NCBI RefSeq assembly: GCF_030696805.1
Contig: NZ_JAUYRO010000044.1
Location: 16,019-80,018, forward strand
Direction: 5' to 3'
Length of the DNA: 64,000 bases
DNA from: Methyloversatilis sp.
Lineage (GTDB): Bacteria > Pseudomonadota > Gammaproteobacteria > Burkholderiales > Rhodocyclaceae
Shown here: piece by piece, positions 14,994 through 24,335 of the stretch
Layout of the letters: each line of letters begins with the position of its first letter
Numbering within the stretch: the first letter of the stretch is position 1
The notes under the pieces: generated by a model
Database searches by the model: none
Told to the model about the DNA's origin: nothing
Seen by the model: only the letters and a program-made list of their open reading frames with translations
Position numbers and translations under genes: made by a program

Positions 14994-16181
14994 CTATGGC
15001 GTTGCAGACCGACGCTCGCTGGCGGTCTGCAATGTGCGTTGTATCTTGTCGAGCAGACGGACCTTGTCGACGGGTTTGACGACGAAACCGGATGCGCCCG
15101 CGTTCCGGCTTTCGATGACGATGTTGCGTTCGCTGTGGCCCGTGATGATGAGCACCGGAATATCCGCAAACTGTTCCACCGATCTGATCCGCCGCGTTGC
15201 TTCGACGCCGTTGAGCCCGGGTAGATCGAAATCCATCAGGATGATGTCGGGCCGGTGCTTGCGCAGAATGCCAATGGCTTCGATTCCGGATGCGGCAAAG
15301 AGGGGCTGCAGGTTCTCCGCAGACAGAAATTCACCGAGCAGCCTGCGCTGGAATTCGTCGTCGTCGACGATCAGCACCACCGGTCTGAACTGCTCTGCGA
15401 GCTTTTGCAGCGAGCGGGCCGATTCGATCTGGGGCGACAGCGCGTGGGCGAAGTCGCCTGCCCAGGCCCGCACGGGTTCGACGGCATCCGTGGCGTTCTT
15501 CAGCTCGGGTTCGATGTACCTGATGCGCAACTGGTCGAACGCCTGTTCGAAGCGCGCCCTGTCCTTCACTTCGACACTGCTGCTCTGGCTCAGACTGCGG
15601 GAAAACTCTTCAAGGGCTGCGCCGATATGGTGCTCTGCGTCGCGCAATGTGCGGTGCACCGTGTCCACCCTGTCGTGTCCGCGCGCCATGTACTGCGCCA
15701 GCGCGCTCTCCAGCTCGGCAATTCGTCTTGCCTGGGCGGCAAGCTGCGTCATGCTGGCCGGCATCGAGCGCTCGACGTTCATCTGTCGCAGGGCGTGAAA
15801 GACCGCCATCGGCAGACGTGGCGCGTCATGCGTCAGCGGCCAGAACAGGATGTAGTCGTCGAAATACTCGCGCTTGCACAGCTCATAAACGCGCTTCAGG
15901 TCGTCCTTGTTGCACAGGATGACGGTTCGGTGCGGCAAGCCATGCACGGCTGTGCTGAGACGGTAGAGACCGAGGTAATACCGTTCGGCTTTTTCCAGCG
16001 AATTGAACGCCAGCACCAGCACGTCGGGCTTGAAGCGCTCGAAGTCTTCGACCGACCGATCGGCGTCGGTCGACAGCGAAATCTTTTCGAATTCATCACG
16101 CAGCAGCTTGCGCACGAGTTCGGCATCGCTGACCACATCGCTGGCGACCAGAATGCGCGCGGTGTCGGCCAGCTTTTTCAC
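14994..16181 (-). CDS. Response regulator with degenerate and active receiver domains
   Basis: 395 residues. Residues about 8-125 look like a receiver fold in which the phospho-acceptor position is alanine (DVLVLAFN), so it is probably a pseudoreceiver. A helical linker with a predicted coil (MTQLAAQARRIAELESALAQY and a region rich in Asp/Glu/Arg) follows. Residues about 275-390 are a canonical receiver: LIVDDDEFQRRLL, phospho-acceptor in ILMDFDLPGLNG, ITGHS and the conserved lysine in GFVVKPVDK. There is no output domain. GTG 16181 overlaps the stop of the EAL regulator by 4 bases (GTGA). Likely a phosphate sink or scaffold in the same relay. Confidence 0.8.
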   Translation of the reverse strand: MKKLADTARILVASDVVSDAELVRKLLRDEFEKISLSTDADRSVEDFERFKPDVLVLAFNSLEKAERYYLGLYRLSTAVHGLPHRTVILCNKDDLKRVYELCKREYFDDYILFWPLTHDAPRLPMAVFHALRQMNVERSMPASMTQLAAQARRIAELESALAQYMARGHDRVDTVHRTLRDAEHHIGAALEEFSRSLSQSSSVEVKDRARFEQAFDQLRIRYIEPELKNATDAVEPVRAWAGDFAHALSPQIESARSLQKLAEQFRPVVLIVDDDEFQRRLLGEFLSAENLQPLFAASGIEAIGILRKHRPDIILMDFDLPGLNGVEATRRIRSVEQFADIPVLIITGHSERNIVIESRNAGASGFVVKPVDKVRLLDKIQRTLQTASERRSATP

Positions 16182-17374
16182 GACACCAGTTCCAGGCGAC
16201 GTATGCCCCAGGCGTCCAGCCACTCGGGCAGACGTTCGGCCGGCATCGGACGGGCGATGAAATAACCCTGTGCAATGTCGCAGCCGAGCTGGCGCAGGCA
16301 GTCCCAGTCCGCGCGGGTCTCGACGCCTTCGGCGACGGTGCGCAGCCCCAGTTGGCGGGCCATGCCCAGATTGGCGCGCAGGATGGCCACCATCGATGTG
16401 CTGGTGCCGGCACCGTGCACGAAACTGCGGTCCAGTTTAAGTTCGTCGAAAGGTATGTCGCGCAACTGCGCAAGCGAAGAAAACCCGGTGCCGAAATCGT
16501 CAATCGACAGGCCGATGCGTTTGAGGCGCAGTCGCGCCACGATGTCGAGCAGCGCCAGCGGGTCACGCATCAGCTGGCTCTCGGTCACTTCGAGTACCAG
16601 CTGCGAAATCGGCACCCCTGCAATGTGCGCAGCGCGCGCGACTTCGTCCGGAAAGTCGAGTGCGACGAGATTGTCCATTGATACATTCACGGCCACGCGC
16701 ATTGTCTGGCCGAGACCGTTCCAATGCGCTGCATCACACAGCGCCCGGGACAGCACTGCATGGGTCAGTCGGTCAATCAGGCCGTGCGCTTCCGCGGTGC
16801 CGATGAACTGGTCCGGAAAGACGAGACCGTCGGCCGGATGTTTCCAGCGCACAAGGGTTTCGACCCCGACTACGCTGGCGGTTGCGAATTCAACCTTGGG
16901 TTGGTAGTGATTGACGAGCTGACCGTCGTCGATTGCCTGCAGCAGCGCATCCGCCGGATAGAGCGCGCGCTGTGCGCTCGCGCGGGTTTCGCCGGAATTT
17001 GTCAGGGCAGAATCGAGCACCGCTTTGAGGGCATCCAGCCCGAACGGCTTGTGCAGCGCACCCCACAGCTTCAGCGCACGCGCGCTGGCCAGTCGGCCGA
17101 CCGTATCGAGGATGCGCTGGTCTTCGCCGCTGATCAGCACGAGGCCACCGCAATAATCGCTTCGCGCGAGGTGCCTCAGGAACTCGATGCCATCCATGCC
17201 CGGCATGTTCAGGTCACAGAAAAGCGCGTCGAATCGCTCATCAGGATCGGCAAGACGGTTCAGCGCCATATCTGCGCTGTCGCAGGTCTGCACGCCTCGA
17301 ACTCCCAACTCGTTGAGCTGCTGAGAAAGCAGCGTCAGTGCGAACGGGTCGTCATCGATGATCAGTACGTTCAA
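16178..17374 (-). CDS. Response regulator with EAL phosphodiesterase domain
   Basis: 398 residues. The receiver (1-125) has IIDDDPFALTLL, phospho-acceptor in ALFCDLNMPGMDG and LHKPFGLD with the conserved lysine. The EAL domain (about 140-398) has VETLVRWKHP (ETL in place of EAL, catalytic Glu kept), VNVSMDNL, VLEVTESQL, IDDFGTGFSSL, FDELKLDRSFV and AEGVET, which are the metal- and substrate-binding residues, so it should cleave cyclic-di-GMP. The TTG start at 17374 overlaps the kinase stop in a TTGA tetranucleotide, so it is translationally coupled to the kinase that probably phosphorylates it. Confidence 0.88.
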   Translation of the reverse strand: MNVLIIDDDPFALTLLSQQLNELGVRGVQTCDSADMALNRLADPDERFDALFCDLNMPGMDGIEFLRHLARSDYCGGLVLISGEDQRILDTVGRLASARALKLWGALHKPFGLDALKAVLDSALTNSGETRASAQRALYPADALLQAIDDGQLVNHYQPKVEFATASVVGVETLVRWKHPADGLVFPDQFIGTAEAHGLIDRLTHAVLSRALCDAAHWNGLGQTMRVAVNVSMDNLVALDFPDEVARAAHIAGVPISQLVLEVTESQLMRDPLALLDIVARLRLKRIGLSIDDFGTGFSSLAQLRDIPFDELKLDRSFVHGAGTSTSMVAILRANLGMARQLGLRTVAEGVETRADWDCLRQLGCDIAQGYFIARPMPAERLPEWLDAWGIRRLELVS

Positions 17375-20300
17375 TTCAGCGGCTCCGTGCGGTCGTGCTG
17401 ATGAGTAACGGCACCTGCGAGATAGCGGCGTATTGCTGCGTCCGTGCGGTCGTAGATATTGTCCAGCCGCTCCAACTGCTCCGCGAGATGTGCTGTCCCG
17501 CCCGCCCGGGCCGCCTGCTCGATATCCGTGCAGTACCCGGCCAGCTTCATGGCGCCGACTGAACGCGATGACGACTTCAATTTGTGTGCGACGTTCGCCA
17601 CCGAGTTTGCGTCACCGCTGGTGCAGTGGTGTTGCAGTTCCCGACACTGCTGCCCGGCGCGTTCGACAAAAAGCTGCAGCAGGTCACGGATGGTCTTTTC
17701 CTTGTTGCCCAGGAAACGCCGCATTTCAACCGGGTCGAATATTTCGCTGTTGCCCTGTGCACCCGTGTCGCAACCCCGGTCCGGTTCAAGTTCCGAATCC
17801 GGCATCCACTGTTCGAGCGTCGCCTTCAGCATGTCGAGAGCAAGCGGTTTGGTCAGGTAGTCGTCAAATCCTTCGCTACGCGCCTGCGCTGCGGCACTGC
17901 GCAGTGCATTCGCGGTCAGCGCAATGATCGGCAGCGGCCTCCGGAATGACGCCATGTCGCCCGCACATGCAGCCTCTTCGGCACGGATGGCGCGCAACAG
18001 CGCGTAGCCGTCCATTTCAGGCATGTGCACATCAGTCAGCAGCAGCGCATAACGGCCGGTCGCCCACATTCTGAAAGCCTCTCTTCCGTTGCTGGCCACC
18101 TCGGCCGTGCGACCGAGCAGCTCGAGCTGCTGCAGGATGACCTTCTGGTTGATGGCATCGTCTTCGGCAACCAGTATCAGCTCGCCTCTTGCCCGGGCGT
18201 CCACGATGGAAAGCGGTGCAATCGCGTCGAATGTTTCGCGTGCAGTCCACTCGCTGACAATGTCGGGCGACGCGCGCCCCGCAGCAATCGCGACCGCACG
18301 CAACAGCGCAGCGCGGCGCAGGACGCCTCCGTCAAGGCTGACCGCGTCCACGCCGGCGATGCGCGGCCGCCTGCGTCTGCCGTGCGTGATCAGCACATGC
18401 TGCAATTCGTCCAGGCTGTCCAGCGCCGATGTCCGGTTACGCGCGTTGGCGCTGCGGATGAGCACCACGGGTGGCGTGCATCCGACGGCGCGCATCGCCG
18501 CCTCGTCAGCGCTGGCAACCGAATGAACCGAAGCACCAGCGTGCGAAAGATAGCGCCGCAGAAGCGCCGGAAACAGCGCGTCGTCCAGCACGATGCATGA
18601 CACGCCTGACAGGTCGGACAGCGTGTGCGGAGTCTGTTCGTCCGCCGCCACGAACGGCAACTCGACCGTGAACAGCGAGCCCTCGCCCGGCGCACTCGAG
18701 ACCGCGATGGTGCCCCCCATCAGTTCGACCAGCCGCCGGCAGATGCTCAGGCCAAGCCCGGTGCCGCCGAAGCGGCGTGTGGCGGAACCTTCGCCCTGCA
18801 GGAATGGCGTGAACAATCTGACGATCGTCTCTTCCGGCATGCCGATGCCATTGTCCCGGATGCTGAAGGTGAGGCGGAGCGGATCGCTGGAAACCACTTC
18901 GACGTTCAGGCTCACCCGGCCACGCATGTGCTTGCGGCCGCCGGAGAACTTGATCGCATTACCGACCAGGTTGTACAGAATCTGGCGCAGGCGTACCGAA
19001 TCGGTCAGCACCTGCGATGGAATGTCCGGATCGACGAATACACTGAGATCGACCATGACGCCCTCAGCCACCGGAAGCAGGGCGTCACACAGGTTCTCGG
19101 CAAGATCCGACACCGTGACCGGTTCGTAAGCAATGTCCAGGCGTCCGGCTTCGATCTTCGAGAAATCCAGTACATCGTCGATCAGGCCCAGCAGGATGCG
19201 GCCGGATTCGCGAGCGGTACGCACCATGTCTTCCTGCTTTGGCGAAAGCGGGCTGTGCGCCAGCACTTCGAGCATGCCGAGCACGCCGTTCATCGGTGTG
19301 CGGATCTCGTGGCTCATATTGGCCAGGAATACGCTTTTGGCCTGGTTGGCCGCTTCGGCCTGCCGCTGCGCCTCTTCGAGCAGGGCGGTGCGGGACAGCA
19401 CCAGCTCTTCCAGCCGGGTCTTGTATCGCGTCAGTTCCTGCTCGGCCTCCCGGCGTTGTGTCACGTCGGACCACTTGCCGACGATGCGGATCGGCACGTC
19501 GGACGAATCACGTTCGACCCGCATATGGTCGTTGATCCAGATCCAGTCGCCGTTCCGCGTGCGGAAGCGATACTCGTGGATGACATGGCCCTGCGTGAGT
19601 GCTTCGCGCACCCGGGGCAGCGCGCCTCCGAGGTCGTCCGGATGGACATTCGAAACCCACCAGTCCCGTGCCATGGTCTGTTCCGGCAGGTAGCCGAACA
19701 GCCACTCGATATTGTCGCTGACCCATTCGGGCACCACGCGGTTTCCCTGCACGGCCAGCGCGTAGGTCACGCCCGGACTGACGGCGAGGTAGTGCTGAAG
19801 CCGGCTGGCGACGGTACGCAGTTCTTCCTCGGCCTGCCTGCGATCGGTGATATCGGTCATGCCGCCCAGCATGCGTTTCGGAAAACCGTCGGGGTCACGG
19901 ATCACGTAAGCGCGGTCTATCACGTAGGCGTAGCTGCCGTCGCTGCGCCGGAAGCGATAGCTGTCGGACCACTGCTCGCTGCCGTCATCGATGACGCGGG
20001 TCATGCTTTCCATCACGCGCGCCACATCGGCTGAATGGATGCGTGAAATGCGCGATTCGATGGTTGGCTCCACCTTCGTCCGGTCATAGCCGAACAGTGT
20101 TTCAAGCCCGTCGTTCCACCACAGCGTGTTGTACAGCAGGTCCCAGTCCCAGATCGCGTCATTGGTCGCACGAGACAACCGGCGGAAGCGGTCTTCGCTG
20201 TCGCGCAGAGCCTGCTCCGCCCGCTTGCGCTCGGTGATGTCACGCTCGATCGCGACCCAGTGCGTGTACCGGCCCTTGTCGTTGGCGATCGGGACGATCT

Positions 20301-23040
20301 CCAGTTCCAGCCACAGCAATTCACCCGATTTTCTGTAGTTGATCAGCTCTTCGCGGACCGGTTGCCACTCGCCCAATGCCTTGCGCAAACGGGCCAGCGC
20401 CTCCGGCTGGGTCGCCGGCCCCTGCAGGAAGCGCGGTGTCCGGCCGATGGCTTCCTCGCGCGAATAGCCGGTCACCCGCTCGAACGCATCGTTGACGAAC
20501 AGGATACGCGGCCCGTCCGGCGCGTCGATCGGCTCCGCTTCGGTAATCACGATGATGTCGCCCATGTGGGCAACACAGGTTTCGAGCAGACGCAGTTGCT
20601 CTTCGTCCTTGCGCCGCTGAGACACGTCGGAAATGACCCCTTCGATGGTGGTCCGGTTGTCTTCCGGGTTGAATACGCCTTGTCCGCGCTCCCACATCCA
20701 GCGTTCTCTGCCGTCCCGCGCGATGATTCGATAGCTCAGTTCGAACGGACGACCAGCCTGTATCGCGGCCAGCAAGGCGCGCCTGACGCCGGCGCGATCG
20801 TCGGGATGAATCAGCGACGCGTAGTGGGTGGCGCCGTCGCCCATCAGTTCGTCCGGTCTGTAACCGGTCAGATCGACGACTCCTTCGCTGACGAATTCCA
20901 TCGTCCGTTCGTCGTCTGCCAGGCAGCGATAGACCATGCCGGGCAGATTGGCCATCAGCGTCAGCAGTTCGCGCCGGCTTTCCTGCAGCGCGTGCTCAGC
21001 ATCCTTGCGCCCGGACACGTCCTGGAGCGCGCCCTGGAGCTGCACGATTCCGCCGGCTGCGTTGCGAACCGCTTCGCCGGTCGTGCGCACCCAACGCCGC
21101 TGCCCGGCAGCGGTCACGATCTGCACTTCAAGGTCGAATGGCGCGCCGGAGTTCAGGCATTCGGTGATCGCCGTGCTGACCAGAGGACGGTGTTCGGGGA
21201 TGTAGAACTGCAGTGCCTGATCGAGGCTGGGCGTCTCGTCCGGGTGCAGGCCGTGGATGCGTCTGACTTCATCCGACCAGATCATCGCGTGATCCGGCGA
21301 CCTGATGATCCAGGCGCCGAGGTGGCTGACGCGCGAGGCCATGGCAAGCAGCGCCTCGGTTTGCATCAGGCGTGATTCGGCCTCTTTCTGCTGCGTGATG
21401 TCTTCGCACACGCCGATCATGCTGTGTGGCACACCCGCTGTATCGCGTTGCATCGACACGCTCATGCGACACCAGACAGTACGGCCGTTCGACGCAAGGT
21501 CGCGTTTTTCCATGACGAAGCTGTCACGTTGACCGACCTGCAACTGGCTGATCAAGGCGCGAACGTCTGCAAGATCATCCGGATGCGTGATCGACCACAG
21601 GGTGCACGCCAGCAACTCGTCTTCCGGGTAACCGAGCATGCGGCGATAGGCTGCATTGGTCGCGACGAAACGCCCGTCTGGCGTCGTGATCGCGATGCCG
21701 GTCGCGGCGTCCTCGAACACCTTGCGGAAGCTCTTTTCGGTCGACGCCAGCGCCTCGCGGGCCAGTTCCCGCTCGGTGGTATCCATCACCATGCCGAGGC
21801 GCCGCCGCGGTTGGCCGTCGCCATCGAACACCACCTTGCCACGCTCGTACATCCATCGGATTTCGCCGTTCGGGCGCCGTATTCGGTACGTGTTCTCGAC
21901 GATGCTCCCGGCAAGCGTTTGCTCATAGATGCATGCGGCGACGGTACCGCGATCTTCCGGCACGATGTACGAAAGAAATTCGTCGAATGTGCAGCGGAAG
22001 TCTTTTGGGGCAGTGCCGAACAGCAGGCAGGTCTGTGCTGACCAGGTCAGTACCTTGCTGTCGAGATCGAATTCCCAGCTGCCCATTGCGGCGATGGCCT
22101 GTGCTTCATCAAGCAGCGCCGCCATGCGTTCAGTCTGATGCTGCGCGGTTTTGCGGGCGGTGATATCGGAGTGGGTGCCGACCATGCGCAGCGCCTGACC
22201 GTTGCGATCCCGGGTGGCAACCATGCCGCGGTCGAGCACCCAGATGTAATGGCCGTCACGCGAACGCATGCGGTACTCGGCTTTATACGTAGGCGCCGAC
22301 CCGTTCTGCAGCGCCCGCCGTTGCGCAATCGCCGACGCCAGATCGTCCGGATGCACGCGTGACGACCATGCCTCGGGTGCAGGAGCGATTTCCGACGACA
22401 GGTGGTCAAGGATCGTGCTCCACCGCTCGGAGTAGAACACCTCACCTGTTTCGATATTCCAGTCCCATACGCCCTGGGCGTTACCAGCCAGTGCGAACTG
22501 CCAGCGTTCCTCGCTCTCGTGCAGCGCCGCCTCGGTTCGCGCACGCAGCTGCAGCTGCCGGCGGAGCTGTAGCTGCGTCATTACCTGATCGGCCAGCGTT
22601 CGTAGCGCCTGGCGCTGCAACGCGTCGAGCCGCCGCGGCACCCAGTCGATCACGCACAGCGTGCCCAGTACTTCTCCACCTGGCGTCACCAGCGGCGCAC
22701 CCGCGTAGGCGCGAATCTTCAACCCGCTCGTCACGAGCGGGTTGTCGGCAAAGCGGGGGTCGGCAAGTGCGTCTTCGACTTCGAGCGTGCTCGTCGAATC
22801 GAGCGCATGCGCGCAGAAAGACACGGAACGCGGCGTCTGATCGATATCGGTGCCGACTGCCGATTTGAACCATTGCCGATCGCCAGCCACCAGCGAAACG
22901 AGGGCGACCGGCATGGCGCAGATGTCTGCCGTCAGACGGGTGATCGCATCGAACGACTGTTCGGCCGGGGTATCGAGGATGTCGAACTCGGCCAGGGCGG
23001 CGAGGCGACTCGCCTCGTTTGCAGGCAGCGGGGCTTGCAT
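17371..23040 (-). CDS. Giant hybrid histidine kinase: GAF, eight PAS, HisKA, HATPase, receivers, HPt
   Basis: 1,889 residues with no membrane helix, so a cytoplasmic sensor. In order: GAF (about 5-160), eight PAS/PAC units of about 125 residues each (about 175-1215), HisKA with FLANMSHEIRTPMNG, HATPase with DNGIGMPEE and FGGTGLGLSIC, a degenerate receiver (no aspartate at the acceptor site), a canonical receiver with LLLTDVHMPEMDG and LTKPLALD, and a C-terminal HPt with VAHKLKSSSRSVGA. PAS unit six has a LOV-like GRTPRFLQGPAT in which the flavin-linking cysteine is proline. ATG 23040 is chosen because the GAF begins there; a TTG 11 codons upstream is possible. It heads a three-gene operon with the two regulators downstream. 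Confidence 0.88.
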   Translation of the reverse strand: MQAPLPANEASRLAALAEFDILDTPAEQSFDAITRLTADICAMPVALVSLVAGDRQWFKSAVGTDIDQTPRSVSFCAHALDSTSTLEVEDALADPRFADNPLVTSGLKIRAYAGAPLVTPGGEVLGTLCVIDWVPRRLDALQRQALRTLADQVMTQLQLRRQLQLRARTEAALHESEERWQFALAGNAQGVWDWNIETGEVFYSERWSTILDHLSSEIAPAPEAWSSRVHPDDLASAIAQRRALQNGSAPTYKAEYRMRSRDGHYIWVLDRGMVATRDRNGQALRMVGTHSDITARKTAQHQTERMAALLDEAQAIAAMGSWEFDLDSKVLTWSAQTCLLFGTAPKDFRCTFDEFLSYIVPEDRGTVAACIYEQTLAGSIVENTYRIRRPNGEIRWMYERGKVVFDGDGQPRRRLGMVMDTTERELAREALASTEKSFRKVFEDAATGIAITTPDGRFVATNAAYRRMLGYPEDELLACTLWSITHPDDLADVRALISQLQVGQRDSFVMEKRDLASNGRTVWCRMSVSMQRDTAGVPHSMIGVCEDITQQKEAESRLMQTEALLAMASRVSHLGAWIIRSPDHAMIWSDEVRRIHGLHPDETPSLDQALQFYIPEHRPLVSTAITECLNSGAPFDLEVQIVTAAGQRRWVRTTGEAVRNAAGGIVQLQGALQDVSGRKDAEHALQESRRELLTLMANLPGMVYRCLADDERTMEFVSEGVVDLTGYRPDELMGDGATHYASLIHPDDRAGVRRALLAAIQAGRPFELSYRIIARDGRERWMWERGQGVFNPEDNRTTIEGVISDVSQRRKDEEQLRLLETCVAHMGDIIVITEAEPIDAPDGPRILFVNDAFERVTGYSREEAIGRTPRFLQGPATQPEALARLRKALGEWQPVREELINYRKSGELLWLELEIVPIANDKGRYTHWVAIERDITERKRAEQALRDSEDRFRRLSRATNDAIWDWDLLYNTLWWNDGLETLFGYDRTKVEPTIESRISRIHSADVARVMESMTRVIDDGSEQWSDSYRFRRSDGSYAYVIDRAYVIRDPDGFPKRMLGGMTDITDRRQAEEELRTVASRLQHYLAVSPGVTYALAVQGNRVVPEWVSDNIEWLFGYLPEQTMARDWWVSNVHPDDLGGALPRVREALTQGHVIHEYRFRTRNGDWIWINDHMRVERDSSDVPIRIVGKWSDVTQRREAEQELTRYKTRLEELVLSRTALLEEAQRQAEAANQAKSVFLANMSHEIRTPMNGVLGMLEVLAHSPLSPKQEDMVRTARESGRILLGLIDDVLDFSKIEAGRLDIAYEPVTVSDLAENLCDALLPVAEGVMVDLSVFVDPDIPSQVLTDSVRLRQILYNLVGNAIKFSGGRKHMRGRVSLNVEVVSSDPLRLTFSIRDNGIGMPEETIVRLFTPFLQGEGSATRRFGGTGLGLSICRRLVELMGGTIAVSSAPGEGSLFTVELPFVAADEQTPHTLSDLSGVSCIVLDDALFPALLRRYLSHAGASVHSVASADEAAMRAVGCTPPVVLIRSANARNRTSALDSLDELQHVLITHGRRRRPRIAGVDAVSLDGGVLRRAALLRAVAIAAGRASPDIVSEWTARETFDAIAPLSIVDARARGELILVAEDDAINQKVILQQLELLGRTAEVASNGREAFRMWATGRYALLLTDVHMPEMDGYALLRAIRAEEAACAGDMASFRRPLPIIALTANALRSAAAQARSEGFDDYLTKPLALDMLKATLEQWMPDSELEPDRGCDTGAQGNSEIFDPVEMRRFLGNKEKTIRDLLQLFVERAGQQCRELQHHCTSGDANSVANVAHKLKSSSRSVGAMKLAGYCTDIEQAARAGGTAHLAEQLERLDNIYDRTDAAIRRYLAGAVTHQHDRTEPLN

Positions 23041-23166
23041 GATTGCGTTCAAGCTCCTTGTGGCCGGCTTCAACCGTTAGGGCGCAGCAAAGGAAGCCGC
23101 GCATTTCAGCTTGCGCACTGATAGTTGATTGTGGACGGTCGGATCGCCTGGCAACCGGAGAACACG

Positions 23167-23391
23167 ATGCATTTTGTATCCATCTGTTTCAGAACCGATC
23201 GCACATCGCCCACTTTCACCTACCTGCTCGGTCATGATCGACCGGATGGATCAAGCGTGCAATATGTGCAGGCCGCGTCTTGCCGAATACCCAAAGTCTT
23301 GTGCGGCACCGGGACCATCGCTCTGAACGCTGGCGTGCAGGTTCGGCTGCAGTGTGTGTTGTGTGTGAGGCAGTCGGTGCGGCCGCGCTGA
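23167..23391 (+). CDS. Possible small protein, 74 residues
   Basis: An ATG with GGAG exactly 6 bases upstream opens a 74-codon frame with five cysteines (for example VLCGTG and LQCVLCVRQ) and an arginine-rich end. No family is recognised and coding bias is unclear. It precedes the EAL gene on the same strand with a 110-base gap. Could be chance. Confidence 0.25.
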   Translation: MHFVSICFRTDRTSPTFTYLLGHDRPDGSSVQYVQAASCRIPKVLCGTGTIALNAGVQVRLQCVLCVRQSVRPR

Positions 23392-23418
23392 AATGGCGCT
23401 GCAGAAAATCCTGAACAC

Positions 23419-23445
23419 GAACTTCGAGCGTCGAACGCGATCAAG
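23419..23445 (+). promoter_or_regulatory. Candidate sigmaE-type promoter upstream of the EAL-GGDEF pair
   Basis: GAACTT (23419-23424), a 16-base spacer, then TCAAG (23441-23445), close to the extracytoplasmic-stress sigma consensus (GAACTT, 15-16 bases, TCTAA/TCAAA). The predicted RNA start is about 50 bases ahead of ATG 23502. rpoE itself is in this window. Confidence 0.35.
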
Positions 23446-23501
23446 TTCCGGTGCCGAAACCCGTTAAGACGACGTATAAAACCGTTCCGATCAATCTGGC
23501 C

Positions 23502-24335
23502 ATGACCCGCTCCATCACCGATATCCAACCCGGAACCACCGGCTGTTCAGGCTGCAAGTCGCCCGCGGACTCCCAGTTCCAGCTTTCCTTCGCCTACCAG
23601 CCGATCGTCGACGTCATTGCTCGGACGATATTTGCCCACGAGGCTCTGGTGCGCGGCCCGGCCGGCGAAGGTGCGGCATCGGTGCTCGACAAGGTCGATG
23701 ACAAGAACCGCTACTGGTTCGACCAGATCTGCCGCCGCACGGCCATAGAGGGCGCTGCCCGCCTGGGCATGTCCGAGCTGCTGTCGATCAATTTCCTGCC
23801 CAACGCGATCTACCGCCCCGAAGTGTGCATTCGTGCGACGCTCGATGCCGCGCGCGACTTCAACTTTCCGGTCGAGCAGATCCTGTTCGAGGCAACCGAA
23901 GGCGAACGGGTCGGCGATGCGCGCTGGCTGAGCGAAATCTTCACCGAATACCAGCGTCTTGGATTCAAGACCGCCATTGATGATTTCGGGGCGGGTTATT
24001 CCGGCCTGAACCTGCTTGCGCTGTTCCAGCCGGATTACATCAAGATCGACATGGAACTGATCCGCAACATCGACCAGCGTCGTGCGAGCCGCGCCATCGT
24101 GCGCGGCGTGCTGCGCACCTGCGAGGAGCTGGGTATTGCCGTCATCGCCGAGGGCGTCGAAACCGTGGCCGAGCGCGATGTGCTGATCGACTCCGGTGTG
24201 CGGCTGATGCAGGGCTGGCTGTTCGCAAAAGCGGCCTTCAATTCCATTGCCACCGTGGACCCGCTCGCGTGGCCAGATCCGTCACGCGTGCTGCCGCCAC
24301 GCAGACGCGCCTCCGATCGCATTTCCCCTGAATGA
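23502..24335 (+). CDS. Stand-alone EAL domain cyclic-di-GMP phosphodiesterase
   Basis: 277 residues from ATG 23502. The EAL domain fills the protein: FAYQPIVDV, HEALVRGP (catalytic Glu), LSINFLPNAIY, ILFEATEGERV, IDDFGAGYSGLNLL, PDYIKIDMELI, AEGVET and MQGWLFAKAA are all present, in the style of EAL proteins related to the blue-light regulator YcgF group. An N-terminal CSGCKSP pair of cysteines is notable. An in-frame GTG at 23451 could extend it by 17 residues. It overlaps the next gene by ATGA, so the phosphodiesterase and cyclase are made together. Confidence 0.85.
   Translation: MTRSITDIQPGTTGCSGCKSPADSQFQLSFAYQPIVDVIARTIFAHEALVRGPAGEGAASVLDKVDDKNRYWFDQICRRTAIEGAARLGMSELLSINFLPNAIYRPEVCIRATLDAARDFNFPVEQILFEATEGERVGDARWLSEIFTEYQRLGFKTAIDDFGAGYSGLNLLALFQPDYIKIDMELIRNIDQRRASRAIVRGVLRTCEELGIAVIAEGVETVAERDVLIDSGVRLMQGWLFAKAAFNSIATVDPLAWPDPSRVLPPRRRASDRISPE

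Larger units (their letters stand above)
23041..23501. other. Divergent intergenic region of the signalling island
   Basis: 461 bases between the hybrid kinase and the EAL gene. It contains a possible small cysteine-bearing frame (23167-23391), a GT-rich run near 23345-23368 and a sigmaE-like promoter motif (23419-23445). No clear sigma70 promoter for the kinase was found. Confidence 0.5.

Noticed and set aside
13043..15079. A 678-codon plus-strand open frame
   Set aside because: Runs antisense through DUF1993, the SDR and the efflux relic; no family resemblance.
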